NCBI RefSeq assembly: GCF_003627815.1
Contig: NZ_CP032698.1
Coordinates: forward strand, 6,076,001 to 6,140,000
DNA length: 64,000 nucleotides
Direction: 5' to 3'
Source of the DNA: Streptomyces hundungensis
GTDB taxonomy: Bacteria > Actinomycetota > Actinomycetes > Streptomycetales > Streptomycetaceae
The position numbers and the translations under genes are program-made. Below are positions 44,183-53,071 of this stretch, one piece after another (position 1 is the first letter of the stretch; the number at the start of each line of letters is the position of its first letter). The notes under the pieces were generated by a model. The model was not told the DNA's origin. It worked only from the letters and a program-made list of their open reading frames with translations, and ran no database searches.

Positions 44183-45067
44183 TCAGCCCCGGGGGTTGTT
44201 GCGGGGCGGCGGGGCCGGTCGGCGGCGGGTGGGCACCAGCCTCGGGAGGTGGTGGGGGAGCGCGCCGTACCACGCGCGGGAGACCAGGAAGCCGAAGGTG
44301 AGGCAGAGCAGCCCCCCCACCGCGTCCAGCCAGAAGTGGTTCGCCGTGGAGACGATCACCACCAGCGTGGCCGTGGGGTACAGCAGCCCCAGGATCTTCG
44401 CCCAGGGCGCCGACGCGAGCGCGAAGATCGTCAGACCGCACCAGGTCGACCACCCGATGTGCATGGACGGCATCGCCGCGTACTGGTTCGACATGTTCTT
44501 CAGGTCGCCCGAGGCCATCGAGCCCCATGTGTGGTGCACCAGGACCGTGTCGATGAACCCGCCGCCGTTCATCAGCCGGGGCGGCGCGAGCGGCACGAAG
44601 TAGTAGCCGACCAGGGCCACGCCCGTCGTCGCGAAGAGCACGAGCCGTGACGCCGCGTAACGGCCGGGGTGACTACGGAACAGCCACACCAGAACACCGA
44701 TGGTGACGATGAAGTGCAGTGTGGCGTAGTAGTAGTTCATGCCGACGATGAGCCATGTCACCGAATTCACGGCGTGGTTGACCGACTGCTCCACCGCGAT
44801 GCCGAGGTGGTGCTCGACGCTCCAGATCCAGTCGGCGTTCTTGAGCGCCTGCGTCTTCTGCTCGGGCACCGCGTTGCGGACCAGTGAGTACACCCAGTAA
44901 CTCACCGCGATCAGAAGCACTTCGAACCAGATCCGGGGGCGGCGCGGCACGCGCACACCCCGCAACCGGGCGGAGAATCCGGTTCGTCCCGGTTCGGTGC
45001 TGGTGGGTGAGGCCGACGGCTCAGTGGTTGGAGCGGCCGTCCGGCCTTCCAGAGTCTTCACGGTCAT
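44183..45067 (-). CDS. PAP2-family membrane phosphatase
   Basis: 294 residues with a hydrophilic head (about 1-40) and six hydrophobic segments. PAP2 landmarks are YYFVPLAPPRL, AAMPSMHIGWS (catalytic SMH near 192) and NHFWLDAVGG (final His/Asp). This resembles the PAP2_3 group, which hydrolyses or transfers lipid phosphates or inositol phosphate. I use the ATG at 45067; ATG 45076 adds MGD. Neither has a convincing ribosome binding site. Confidence 0.85.
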   Translation of the reverse strand: MTVKTLEGRTAAPTTEPSASPTSTEPGRTGFSARLRGVRVPRRPRIWFEVLLIAVSYWVYSLVRNAVPEQKTQALKNADWIWSVEHHLGIAVEQSVNHAVNSVTWLIVGMNYYYATLHFIVTIGVLVWLFRSHPGRYAASRLVLFATTGVALVGYYFVPLAPPRLMNGGGFIDTVLVHHTWGSMASGDLKNMSNQYAAMPSMHIGWSTWCGLTIFALASAPWAKILGLLYPTATLVVIVSTANHFWLDAVGGLLCLTFGFLVSRAWYGALPHHLPRLVPTRRRPAPPPRNNPRG

Positions 45068-45188
45068 GTCACCCATAGGAGGAGAGTCTGCCAGATGCGC
45101 ATATCCCCCGCCGATCATCCTCCGGTCGGGTTCGCTCCGCACCCGGTAGTCCCCAAGGACCAGGTTTCCCCGTGAGGGTCGGTGAGGG

Positions 45189-46217
45189 TCAGGGCCGGAT
45201 CCGGGGTCGAAGACCCGATGTCGAACCGCGCACGACCAGTTCCGGCATGAAGATGAACTCGCTGTGCGGGGCGGGGGTTCCGCCGACCTCTTCGAGCAGG
45301 GCGCGGACCGCGGCCTGGCCCATCGCCGTCACCGGCTTGCGGATCGTGGTCAGCGGTGGATCGGTGAACGCTATCAACGGAGAGTCGTCGAAGCCCACCA
45401 CGGAGACATCGCGCGGAACGTCGAGCCCCGCCTGGCGGGCGGCCCGGATCGCACCGAGCGCCATCATGTCGCTGGCGCACACCACGGCGGTGCAGCCCTG
45501 CGCGATCAGCGCGGTGGCCGCCGCCTGGCCGCCCTCAAGCGTGTACAGCGAGTGCTGGATCAGTGACTCGGCCTCGCTGACGCTGAGCCCGAACCGGTCC
45601 TGCATCCCGGCCGTGAACCCCTCGATCTTGCGCAGCACCGGCACGAAGCGCTTGGGCCCGACCGCCAGGCCGATCCGGGTGTGGCCGAGCGCCGCGAGGT
45701 GGGTGACCGCGAGCCGCATCGCGGCCCGGTCGTCGGGCGAGATGAAGGGCGCCTGCACCTTCGGCGAGAACCCGTCGACCAGGACGTACGGGACGCCCTG
45801 GGCGCGCAACTGCTCGTAGCGCTCCATGTCGGCGGTGGTGTCCGCGTGCAGCCCGGAGACGAAGATGATCCCGGAGACGCCCCGGTCCACCAGCATCTCG
45901 GTGAGTTCGTCCTCGGTGGAGCCGCCGGGGGTCTGGGTGGCGAGCACCGGGGTGTATCCCTGCCGGGTCAGGGACTGGCCGATGACCTGGGCGAGGGCGG
46001 GGAAGATCGGGTTTTCCAGTTCCGGCGTTATCAGGCCGACCAGTCCGGCGCTGCGGCGGCGCAGTCGTACGGGCCGTTCGTACCCCAGCACGTCGAGCGC
46101 GGCCAGCACGGATTCACGGGTGCCCGCGGCCACGCCGGGCTTGCCGTTGAGCACGCGGCTGACTGTGGCTTCGCTGACCCCCGCCTGGGCTGCGATGTCG
46201 GCGAGCCGTGCGGTCAC
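45189..46217 (-). CDS. malR: LacI-family maltose repressor MalR
   Basis: 342 residues. The N-terminal LacI headpiece reads RLADIAAQAGVSEATVSRVLNGKPGV, followed by the hinge and a sugar-binding domain with GLVGLITPELENPIFP and VVCASDMMALGAI. The sequence closely follows Streptomyces MalR, which represses maltodextrin uptake until maltose is present. I chose the GTG at 46217 (VTARLADI); 46241 would add eight residues. It is 25 bp downstream of the minus-strand aglA stop and probably co-transcribed from the divergent mal control region. Confidence 0.9.
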   Translation of the reverse strand: MTARLADIAAQAGVSEATVSRVLNGKPGVAAGTRESVLAALDVLGYERPVRLRRRSAGLVGLITPELENPIFPALAQVIGQSLTRQGYTPVLATQTPGGSTEDELTEMLVDRGVSGIIFVSGLHADTTADMERYEQLRAQGVPYVLVDGFSPKVQAPFISPDDRAAMRLAVTHLAALGHTRIGLAVGPKRFVPVLRKIEGFTAGMQDRFGLSVSEAESLIQHSLYTLEGGQAAATALIAQGCTAVVCASDMMALGAIRAARQAGLDVPRDVSVVGFDDSPLIAFTDPPLTTIRKPVTAMGQAAVRALLEEVGGTPAPHSEFIFMPELVVRGSTSGLRPRIRP

Positions 46218-46242
46218 GGGATTGGACTGTACCGGTCGCACG

Positions 46243-47847
46243 TCAGATTGCCCACCAGACCGCGGATTCGGCCGGCAGCAGGGCGTGCTCGGCGCCGAAC
46301 TCGACGGCCGCGCTGGTGAGCAACGGCCTTCCCTGGAGCGGGAGTTGGACTGGGTGGTCCAGGGTGTTCACGGTGCAGACGAAGCCCGGCCGCGTGAAGG
46401 CGAGCACTCCTCGGGGGGCCGGGAGCCAGGCCATCGTGCCGTCGCCGAGGCCCGGCAGTTCACGGCGCAGGGCGAGCGCGGAACGGTAGAGCTCCAGGGT
46501 GGAGTGCGGGTCGCCGGACTGGGCGGCGACGCTGAGGCCGCGCCAGGACGCGGGCTGCGGCAGCCAGCTTCCGCCGTCGCCGAACCCGTACGAGGGGCCG
46601 TCCGCGGTCCACGGGATCGGGACGCGGCAGCCGTCGCGGAAGCCGTCCTGGCCGGACGCGCGGTGGAAGGCCGGGTCCTGGCGCACCTCGTCGGGCAGCT
46701 CGGTCACCTCGGGCAGGCCGAGCTCCTCCCCCTGGTAGAGATAGGCGGAGCCGGGCAGCGCCAGGGTGAACAGGGCCGCGGCGCGGGCCCGGCGCAGGCC
46801 CTGGTCGCCGCCGCCGTAGCGGGTGACATGGCGTACGACGTCGTGGTTGGAGAGCACCCAGGTGGTGGGGGCGCCGACCGCGCCGGTCGCGGCGAGCGAG
46901 GCGTCGACCGTGGCACGCATCTGCTCGGCGTCCCAATCACAGGTGAGGAACTGGAAGTTGAAGGCCTGGTGCAGTTCGTCGGGGCGTACGTACAGGGCCA
47001 GGCGCTCGGGGGAGGGGGCCCAGGCCTCGGCGACCGCGATGCGCTCACCCTCGTAGCCGTCGAGCAGCGCGCGCCAGGCGCGGTGGATCTCGTGGACGCC
47101 GTCCTGGTCGAAGAAGGGCAGCACCTGGTTGCCGATGAGTTTGGCCTGCTCGCTCGCGCCGATGTCCGGCAGGCCCGCCGCCTTGACCATGCCGTGGGCC
47201 ACGTCGATGCGGAAGCCGTCCACGCCGAGGTCGAGCCAGAAGCGGAGCACGGAGTCGAACTCGGCGCGCACCGCCGGGTGTTCCCAGTCCAGGTCGGGCT
47301 GTTCGGGGGCGAACAGATGCAGATACCAGTCGCCGTCGGGCACGCGTGTCCAAGCCGGTCCGCCGAACACCGACTCCCAGTCGTTGGGCGGGAGCCCGCC
47401 GTCGGCGCCCTTGCCGGGGCGGAAGTGGTAGCGCTCGCGCTCGGGGCCGCCGGCCAGCGCGGCCCGGAACCAGGGGTGCTGGTCGGAGGTGTGGTTGGGG
47501 ACGACGTCGACGATGACCCGCAGCCCGAGCCGGTGGGCCTCGCGCACCAGGTCGTCCGCGTCGGACAGCGAGCCGAAGAGCGGGTCCACCGTCCGGTAGT
47601 CCGCCACGTCGTAGCCGCCGTCGGCCTGCGGGGAGAGGTAGAAGGGGGTGAGCCAGACCGCGTCCGCGCCGAGCTCGCGCAGGTGGGGCAGCCGGGCCCG
47701 GATGCCGGCGAGGTCGCCGATGCCGTCGCCGTCGCCGTCCGCGAAGGAGCGCGCGTACACCTGGTAGATCACCGCGTCCCGCCACCAGCCGGTCGTGGGC
47801 CGGGCGGGCACCTGGGCGACGGCGGCCGTCGCGAGCTCCTGCGTCAT
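46243..47847 (-). CDS. aglA: Alpha-glucosidase (GH13), minus-strand copy
   Basis: Cytoplasmic alpha-1,4-glucosidase that releases glucose from imported maltodextrins. 534 residues. GH13 landmarks: VDVVPNHTSDQH (region I), GFRIDVAHG with the Asp nucleophile near 205 (region II), VAEAWAP with the general acid Glu (region III), and LSNHDVVRH (region IV). The ATG at 47847 has GAGAGGGA about seven bases upstream; the frame extension to 47865 is unneeded. It leads a two-gene operon with malR, divergent from malE, and is paralogous to the copy at 51.4 kb. Confidence 0.93.
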   Translation of the reverse strand: MTQELATAAVAQVPARPTTGWWRDAVIYQVYARSFADGDGDGIGDLAGIRARLPHLRELGADAVWLTPFYLSPQADGGYDVADYRTVDPLFGSLSDADDLVREAHRLGLRVIVDVVPNHTSDQHPWFRAALAGGPERERYHFRPGKGADGGLPPNDWESVFGGPAWTRVPDGDWYLHLFAPEQPDLDWEHPAVRAEFDSVLRFWLDLGVDGFRIDVAHGMVKAAGLPDIGASEQAKLIGNQVLPFFDQDGVHEIHRAWRALLDGYEGERIAVAEAWAPSPERLALYVRPDELHQAFNFQFLTCDWDAEQMRATVDASLAATGAVGAPTTWVLSNHDVVRHVTRYGGGDQGLRRARAAALFTLALPGSAYLYQGEELGLPEVTELPDEVRQDPAFHRASGQDGFRDGCRVPIPWTADGPSYGFGDGGSWLPQPASWRGLSVAAQSGDPHSTLELYRSALALRRELPGLGDGTMAWLPAPRGVLAFTRPGFVCTVNTLDHPVQLPLQGRPLLTSAAVEFGAEHALLPAESAVWWAI

Positions 47848-47920
47848 GTGGGGTCCCTCTCGCACACCTGCGTCCTTGCAGCTACCGGATCAACGCCGAT
47901 GGGCCCCGAAAAGTAACAGT

Positions 47921-47949
47921 CCTGCAAGACCTTGCGGAACTCTTGCAGG
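47921..47949. promoter_or_regulatory. MalR-type operator, aglA-proximal
   Basis: CCTGCAAGA and TCTTGCAGG are perfect 9-bp arms around an 11-nt spacer that itself contains CTTGC. A second overlapping dyad GCAAG-AC-CTTGC (47924-47935) sits inside. CTTGCA/TGCAAG half-sites are typical for Streptomyces MalR. It is 74 bp upstream of the minus-strand aglA start. Confidence 0.7.
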
Positions 47950-48041
47950 GGCCGTCCGGGTGCCGATGGATCAGTCATACCGGCTTTGACAAGGCGCACA
48001 ACGGCAACCGTGCGGACACGCTGATGTAACGATCGGCCGGG

Positions 48042-48062
48042 CTTGCAGAAATTCTTCGCAAG
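48042..48062. promoter_or_regulatory. MalR-type operator, malE-proximal
   Basis: CTTGCAGAAATTCTTCGCAAG: 5-bp arms CTTGC/GCAAG with 11 nt between them, 81 bp upstream of the malE ATG. It is the same half-site class as the operator at 47921. The two sites probably allow MalR to control both directions. The TTGACA at 47986 is too far from any -10 to call a promoter. Confidence 0.68.
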
Positions 48063-48143
48063 GTCTTTCGGTCGCCTTTCATCCTTGTTACGTTCCTGGC
48101 GATCCGGCGCCGTGATGGAACGGCACCCAGTGAAGGAGTTCTC

Positions 48144-49418
48144 ATGCGACGTGGCATAGCGGCCACCGCGCTCGCGGCGACCCTCGCTCTCGCGGCGACG
48201 GCTTGCGGTGGCGGCGACAGTGACGGCGGCACGGCGGACGGCCCCGTCACCATCACCTGGTGGGACACCTCGAACGCCACGAACGAGGCACCCACGTACC
48301 AGGCGCTGGTCACGGAGTTCGAGAAGGCGAACCCGACGATCAAGGTCAAGTACGTCAACGTCCCCTTCGACCAGGCGCAGAACAAGTTCGACACCGCCGC
48401 CGGCGCCAAGGGCGCCCCGGACGTGCTGCGTGCCGAGGTCGGCTGGACGCCGGCCTTCGCGAAGAAGGGCTACTTCCTGCCGCTCGACGGCACCGAGGCC
48501 CTCGCCGACCAGGCCAAGTTCCAGCCGAACCTGGTCAAGCAGGCCCAGTTCGAGGGCAAGACCTACGGTGTCCCGCTGGTCACCGACACCCTCGCCCTGG
48601 TCTACAACAAGGCGCTCTTCGCCCAGGCCGGCATCGCCAAGGCCCCCGCCACCTGGGAAGAGCTGAAGGCCGACGCCGCCCTGGTCAAGGCGAAGGCCGG
48701 CGTCGACGGCTTCTGGAACTCCACCGCCGGGTACTACGCGCAGCCCTTCCTGTACGGCGAGGGCACCGACACGGTGGACGCCGCCGCCAAGAAGGTCACC
48801 ATCGCAAGTGCCCCCGCGGTCAAGGCACTTGAGAGCTGGAAGGGCCTCTTCGACGGCCCGGGCCTGCACAAGGCGGACGTCACCGCCGACGCGTACGCCC
48901 ACATTCAGGACGCCTTCGTGAACGGCAAGGTCGCCGCGATCGTCCAGGGCCCGTGGGAGATCACCAACTTCTACAAGGGCTCCGCGTTCAAGGACAAGGC
49001 CAACCTCGGCATCGCCACCGTCCCGGCCGGGTCCGCGGGCAAGGCCGGCGCCCCGACCGGCGGCCACAACCTGTCCGTGTACGCGGGCTCCGACAAGGCG
49101 CACGCGGCCGCCGCGATGAAGTTCGTGAACTTCATGACCTCGGCCAAGAGCCAGGAGTCCATCGCCCTGAAGAACTCCACGCTGCCCACCCGTGACGACG
49201 CCTACACCGCCCAGGTCAAGGCCGACCCGGGCATCGCCGGCTTCCAGGGCGTGCTGAGCGCCGCCCGGCCGCGGCCCGAGCTGCCCGAGTACGGCTCGCT
49301 GTGGACCCCGATGGACACCACCCTGCCGAAGGTCGCCGACGGCAAGCAGTCCGTCGCCGACGCCACCAAGAGCCTTGAGCAGGACATGGCCAAGCTGGTC
49401 CCCGGCTTCACCAAGTGA
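48144..49418 (+). CDS. malE: Maltose/maltodextrin-binding lipoprotein
   Basis: Substrate-binding part of the maltodextrin ABC importer. 424 residues. The lipobox is LAATAC with Cys21 as the lipid site, followed by a Gly/Asp linker and the family 1 binding fold: ITWWDTSNATNE, VTDTLALVYNKALFAQAG, VQGPWEITNF. GGAG lies seven bases before the ATG at 48144. It heads a plus-strand operon malEFG-aglA-malR, divergent from aglA-malR. MalR operators lie upstream. Confidence 0.94.
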   Translation: MRRGIAATALAATLALAATACGGGDSDGGTADGPVTITWWDTSNATNEAPTYQALVTEFEKANPTIKVKYVNVPFDQAQNKFDTAAGAKGAPDVLRAEVGWTPAFAKKGYFLPLDGTEALADQAKFQPNLVKQAQFEGKTYGVPLVTDTLALVYNKALFAQAGIAKAPATWEELKADAALVKAKAGVDGFWNSTAGYYAQPFLYGEGTDTVDAAAKKVTIASAPAVKALESWKGLFDGPGLHKADVTADAYAHIQDAFVNGKVAAIVQGPWEITNFYKGSAFKDKANLGIATVPAGSAGKAGAPTGGHNLSVYAGSDKAHAAAAMKFVNFMTSAKSQESIALKNSTLPTRDDAYTAQVKADPGIAGFQGVLSAARPRPELPEYGSLWTPMDTTLPKVADGKQSVADATKSLEQDMAKLVPGFTK

Positions 49419-49497
49419 GCCCCGCCGCCGGGCCGTTCCCCCGGGGGACGGCCCGGCGGCACGCACGTCCGCCGAACTTCCCGGAAAAGGTGTCGAG

Positions 49498-50490
49498 ATG
49501 ACCGTTGCCGTCGATGGCGCGGCCCCGAAGAGCGCGGCCACGGCGCGCCCGGGGCCGCTGGAGCGCCTCAGGCGGTCCTGGCAGAAGCACTGGTACGCGT
49601 ACGCGATGGTCGCGCCGATCGTCGTCGTGCTCGGCGTCCTGGTGCTCTATCCGCTCGCCCAGGGCATCTACTACACGCTCACCGACGCCAACAGCCTCAA
49701 CTCGGCGCGCACCATCGGCGCCAACCACATCGCGGCGACCTATGAGTTCGTCGGGATGCACAACTATGCGGACATCCTGTGGGGCCCGACCGCCTGGGAC
49801 CGGTTCTGGTCGCACTTCATCTGGACCGTGGTGTGGACCGTCGCCTGTGTGACCCTGCACTACGTCATCGGGCTCGGCCTCGCGCTGCTGCTCAACCAGA
49901 AGCTGCGCGGGCGCACCTTCTACCGCATGATGCTGATCCTGCCGTGGGCGGTGCCCAGCTTCGTCACCGTCTTCTCCTGGCGCCTGATGCTCAGCGACTC
50001 CGGCATCGTCAACACCGTGCTCGGCACGCTCCACCTGCCGCAGCCCGAATGGCTGGAGCAGCCGCACTTCCAGCAGCTCGCCGCGATCCTCGTCAACACC
50101 TGGGTCGGCGTGCCCTTCATGATGGTGTCGCTGCTCGGCGGGCTCCAGTCGATCTCCGCCGATCTGTACGAGGCCGCCGAGATGGACGGCGCGAGCGCCT
50201 GGCAGCGCTTCCGCCACGTCACCCTGCCGGGGCTGCGCCCGGTGAGCGCCACCGTGGTGCTGCTCGGCATCATCTGGACGTTCAACCAGTTCGTGATCAT
50301 CTTCCTGCTGTTCGGCAACGGCGGCGCCCCCGACGCCCAGATCCTCGTCACCTGGGCCTACCGGCTCGGCTTCGGACAGCAGCCCCGCGACTTCGCCCAG
50401 TCCGCCACCTACGGCGTGCTGCTGCTGTCCATCCTGATCGTCTTCACCTCCTTCTACCGGCGCTGGCTGGCCCGCAATGAACAGGTCTGA
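49498..50490 (+). CDS. malF: Maltodextrin ABC permease MalF
   Basis: 330 residues with six transmembrane helices. The cytoplasmic EAA loop YEAAEMDGASAWQRFRHVTLP (near 225-245) docks the shared ATPase. An N-terminal hydrophilic tail of about 30 residues is usual. The ATG at 49498 (MTVAVDG) is preferred; the frame runs 41 codons further upstream over the malE end. 79 bp separate it from malE. No ATPase gene is in the window: Streptomyces supplies MsiK from elsewhere. Confidence 0.93.
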   Translation: MTVAVDGAAPKSAATARPGPLERLRRSWQKHWYAYAMVAPIVVVLGVLVLYPLAQGIYYTLTDANSLNSARTIGANHIAATYEFVGMHNYADILWGPTAWDRFWSHFIWTVVWTVACVTLHYVIGLGLALLLNQKLRGRTFYRMMLILPWAVPSFVTVFSWRLMLSDSGIVNTVLGTLHLPQPEWLEQPHFQQLAAILVNTWVGVPFMMVSLLGGLQSISADLYEAAEMDGASAWQRFRHVTLPGLRPVSATVVLLGIIWTFNQFVIIFLLFGNGGAPDAQILVTWAYRLGFGQQPRDFAQSATYGVLLLSILIVFTSFYRRWLARNEQV

Positions 50491-50497
50491 TGCCCCC

Positions 50498-51349
50498 ATG
50501 GCTACCAAGGTCGTTTCCCGGGACCACGGACGGCGCCGCACCACCGTCCTGTCGCACCTGGCACTGAGCGTCGCCAGTCTCGTCGCCCTCTTCCCGATCG
50601 TCTGGCTGGTCTTCCTCTCGCTCGGGCCGGACAAGGACGACTATCTGCACCCGGACCGCATCTGGTCCAAGATGTCGTTCTCCAACTACGCGTTCGTCAC
50701 CGAGCACACCAAGTTCTTCACCTGGCTCGGCAACACCGCCCTCATCGCGGTCGCGACCTGCGTCATCGGCGTGATGTTCGCGGCGACCACCGGCTACGCG
50801 GTGTCCCGGATGCGCTTTCCCGGCTACAAGAAGCTGATGTGGGTGCTGCTCGTCACCCAGATGTTCCCGATCGCCGTGCTGATCGTGCCGATGTACCAGA
50901 TCCTCGGCGACCTCGGTCTGATCGACACCTACGGCGGACTGATCCTCGTGTACTGCTCCACCGCGGTGCCGTACTGCGCGTGGATGCTCAAGGGGTACTT
51001 CGACACCATCCCGATCGAGATCGACGAGGCGGGCCGGATCGACGGGCTCACCCCGTTCGGCACCTTCTTCCGGCTCATCCTGCCGCTGGCCCGGCCGGGC
51101 CTCGCGGTCGCCGCGTTCTACACCTGCCTCACCGCCTGGGGCGAGGTGGCGTTCGCCTCCACGTTCATGCTCGACGACGGCAAGTACACCCTCGCCGTGG
51201 GACTTTCCAGCTTCGTCAGCCAGCACGACGCCCAGTGGAACTATATGGCGGCCACCGCGGTCCTCATCGCGATCCCCGTCTCCGCCGTCTTCTACCTGGT
51301 GCAGAAGCACCTGGTCACCGGCATGACCGCGGGCGCCACCAAGGGCTGA
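50498..51349 (+). CDS. malG: Maltodextrin ABC permease MalG
   Basis: 283 residues with six transmembrane helices. The EAA loop reads IEIDEAGRIDGLTPFGTFFRLILPLARPG near residue 185. I use the ATG at 50498; one at 50477 would overlap malF by 14 bp and is a fair alternative. Neither has a strong ribosome binding site, so translational coupling to malF is likely. It is followed by aglA after 72 bp. Confidence 0.93.
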   Translation: MATKVVSRDHGRRRTTVLSHLALSVASLVALFPIVWLVFLSLGPDKDDYLHPDRIWSKMSFSNYAFVTEHTKFFTWLGNTALIAVATCVIGVMFAATTGYAVSRMRFPGYKKLMWVLLVTQMFPIAVLIVPMYQILGDLGLIDTYGGLILVYCSTAVPYCAWMLKGYFDTIPIEIDEAGRIDGLTPFGTFFRLILPLARPGLAVAAFYTCLTAWGEVAFASTFMLDDGKYTLAVGLSSFVSQHDAQWNYMAATAVLIAIPVSAVFYLVQKHLVTGMTAGATKG

Positions 51350-51421
51350 GCCGGGCTTCGGCCCGGCCCCTGGACAGCAAAGGCTCGGGGGTTCACGCCC
51401 CCAGACCCCCTTAAGGACGAC

Positions 51422-53071
51422 ATGACCCAGCACTTCACCGCCCCCGACCGCCTCACCGCGAAGACCGGTACGCAGTGGTGGCGGGACGCCGTGATCTACC
51501 AGGTCTATCCGCGCAGCTTCGCCGACGGCAACGGCGACGGCATGGGCGACCTCGAAGGCGTCCGCGCCCGGCTGCCCTACCTGCGCGACCTGGGCGTCGA
51601 CGCCGTCTGGCTCTCGCCGTTCTACGCCTCCCCGCAGGCCGACGCCGGCTACGACGTCGCCGACTACCGGGCCATCGACCCGATGTTCGGCACGCTGCAC
51701 GACGCGGACGCGCTGATCCGCGACGCGCACGAGCTGGGCCTGCGCATCATCGTCGACCTCGTGCCCAACCACTCCTCCGACCAGCACGAGTGGTTCAAGC
51801 GCGCCCTGGCCGAAGGCCCCGGCTCGCCGCTGCGGGCCCGCTACCACTTCCGCCCCGGAAAGGGCGAGAGCGGTGAACTGCCGCCCAACGACTGGGAGTC
51901 CATCTTCGGCGGCCCCGCCTGGACCCGCACCGCGGACGGCCAGTGGTACCTGCACCTGTTCGCCCCCGAGCAGCCCGACCTCAACTGGGACCACCCGGCG
52001 GTCGCCGACGAGTTCCGCTCCATCCTGCGCTTCTGGCTCGACATGGGCGTGGACGGCTTCCGCATCGACGTCGCCCACGGCCTGGTCAAGGCGGCGGGCC
52101 TGCCCGACATCGGCGGCCACGACCAGCTCAAGCTGCTCGGCGCCGACGTGATGCCGTTCTTCGACCAGGACGGCGTGCACGCGATCTACCGCTCCTGGCG
52201 CACCATCCTCGACGAGTACGACGGCGAGCGCATCGCCGTCGCCGAGGCGTGGACCCCCACGGTCGAGCGAACCGCCAACTACGTACGCCCCGACGAACTG
52301 CACCAGGCCTTCAACTTCCAGTATCTGGGCGCCCCTTGGGACGCGGCGGCGCTGCGCGAGGTCATCGACGTGTCGCTCGCCGCGATGCGCCCGGTCGGCG
52401 CGCCCGCCACCTGGGTGCTTTCCAACCACGACGTCACCCGGCACGCGACCCGCTTCGCCAATCCATCGGGCCTCGGCACCCAGTTGCGCACCCCGGGCGA
52501 CCGCGAGCTCGGCCTGCGCCGGGCCCGCGCCGCCACCCTCCTGATGCTGGCACTGCCCGGCTCCGCCTACGTCTACCAGGGCGAGGAGCTCGGCCTCCCC
52601 GACGTCACCGACCTGCCCGACGAGGTGCGCCAGGACCCGTCGTTCTTCCGCGCGGCCGGCCAGGACGGCTTCCGCGACGGCTGCCGCGTCCCGATCCCGT
52701 GGACCGTCGAGGGCAGCTCGTACGGGTTCGGCAGCGGCGGAAGCTGGCTCCCGCAGCCCGAGTCGTGGGGCAAGCTCAGCGTCGAGGCGCAGAGCGGCGA
52801 CCCGGACTCCACCCTGGAGCTGTACCGCCGGGCCATCGCGGCCCGTCGCGCCCACCCGGGCCTCGGCGCCGGCTCCGACGTTCGGTGGCTGGACGCGCCC
52901 GAGGGTGTGCTCGCCTTCGCCCGCGACGGCTTCGTGTGCACGGTCAACCTGACCGGCCGCCTGGTCTCGCTGCCGCTGCCCGGCCGGGCCCTGTTGGCCA
53001 GCGGCCCCTTCACGGTGGACGGCGACCGGTTCGAGCTGCCGGGTGACACGACGGTGTGGTGGACGGTGTGA
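51422..53071 (+). CDS. aglA: Alpha-glucosidase (GH13), plus-strand copy
   Basis: 549 residues, a close paralogue of the enzyme at 46243-47847, with the same catalytic boxes: VDLVPNHSSDQHEW, GFRIDVAHG (nucleophile Asp near 216), VAEAWTP (acid Glu) and LSNHDVTRH. AAGGACG five bases before the ATG fixes the start. It has 18 or so extra residues around the fourth box (NPSGLGTQLRTPGDREL), absent from the other copy. It is fourth in the malEFG operon; the following LacI gene overlaps its stop by 4 bp. Confidence 0.93.
   Translation: MTQHFTAPDRLTAKTGTQWWRDAVIYQVYPRSFADGNGDGMGDLEGVRARLPYLRDLGVDAVWLSPFYASPQADAGYDVADYRAIDPMFGTLHDADALIRDAHELGLRIIVDLVPNHSSDQHEWFKRALAEGPGSPLRARYHFRPGKGESGELPPNDWESIFGGPAWTRTADGQWYLHLFAPEQPDLNWDHPAVADEFRSILRFWLDMGVDGFRIDVAHGLVKAAGLPDIGGHDQLKLLGADVMPFFDQDGVHAIYRSWRTILDEYDGERIAVAEAWTPTVERTANYVRPDELHQAFNFQYLGAPWDAAALREVIDVSLAAMRPVGAPATWVLSNHDVTRHATRFANPSGLGTQLRTPGDRELGLRRARAATLLMLALPGSAYVYQGEELGLPDVTDLPDEVRQDPSFFRAAGQDGFRDGCRVPIPWTVEGSSYGFGSGGSWLPQPESWGKLSVEAQSGDPDSTLELYRRAIAARRAHPGLGAGSDVRWLDAPEGVLAFARDGFVCTVNLTGRLVSLPLPGRALLASGPFTVDGDRFELPGDTTVWWTV

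Noticed and set aside
47986..47991. TTGACA as a -35 box for malE
   Set aside because: No -10-like hexamer lies 16-19 bp downstream; the nearest TAACGAT is about 34 bp away.
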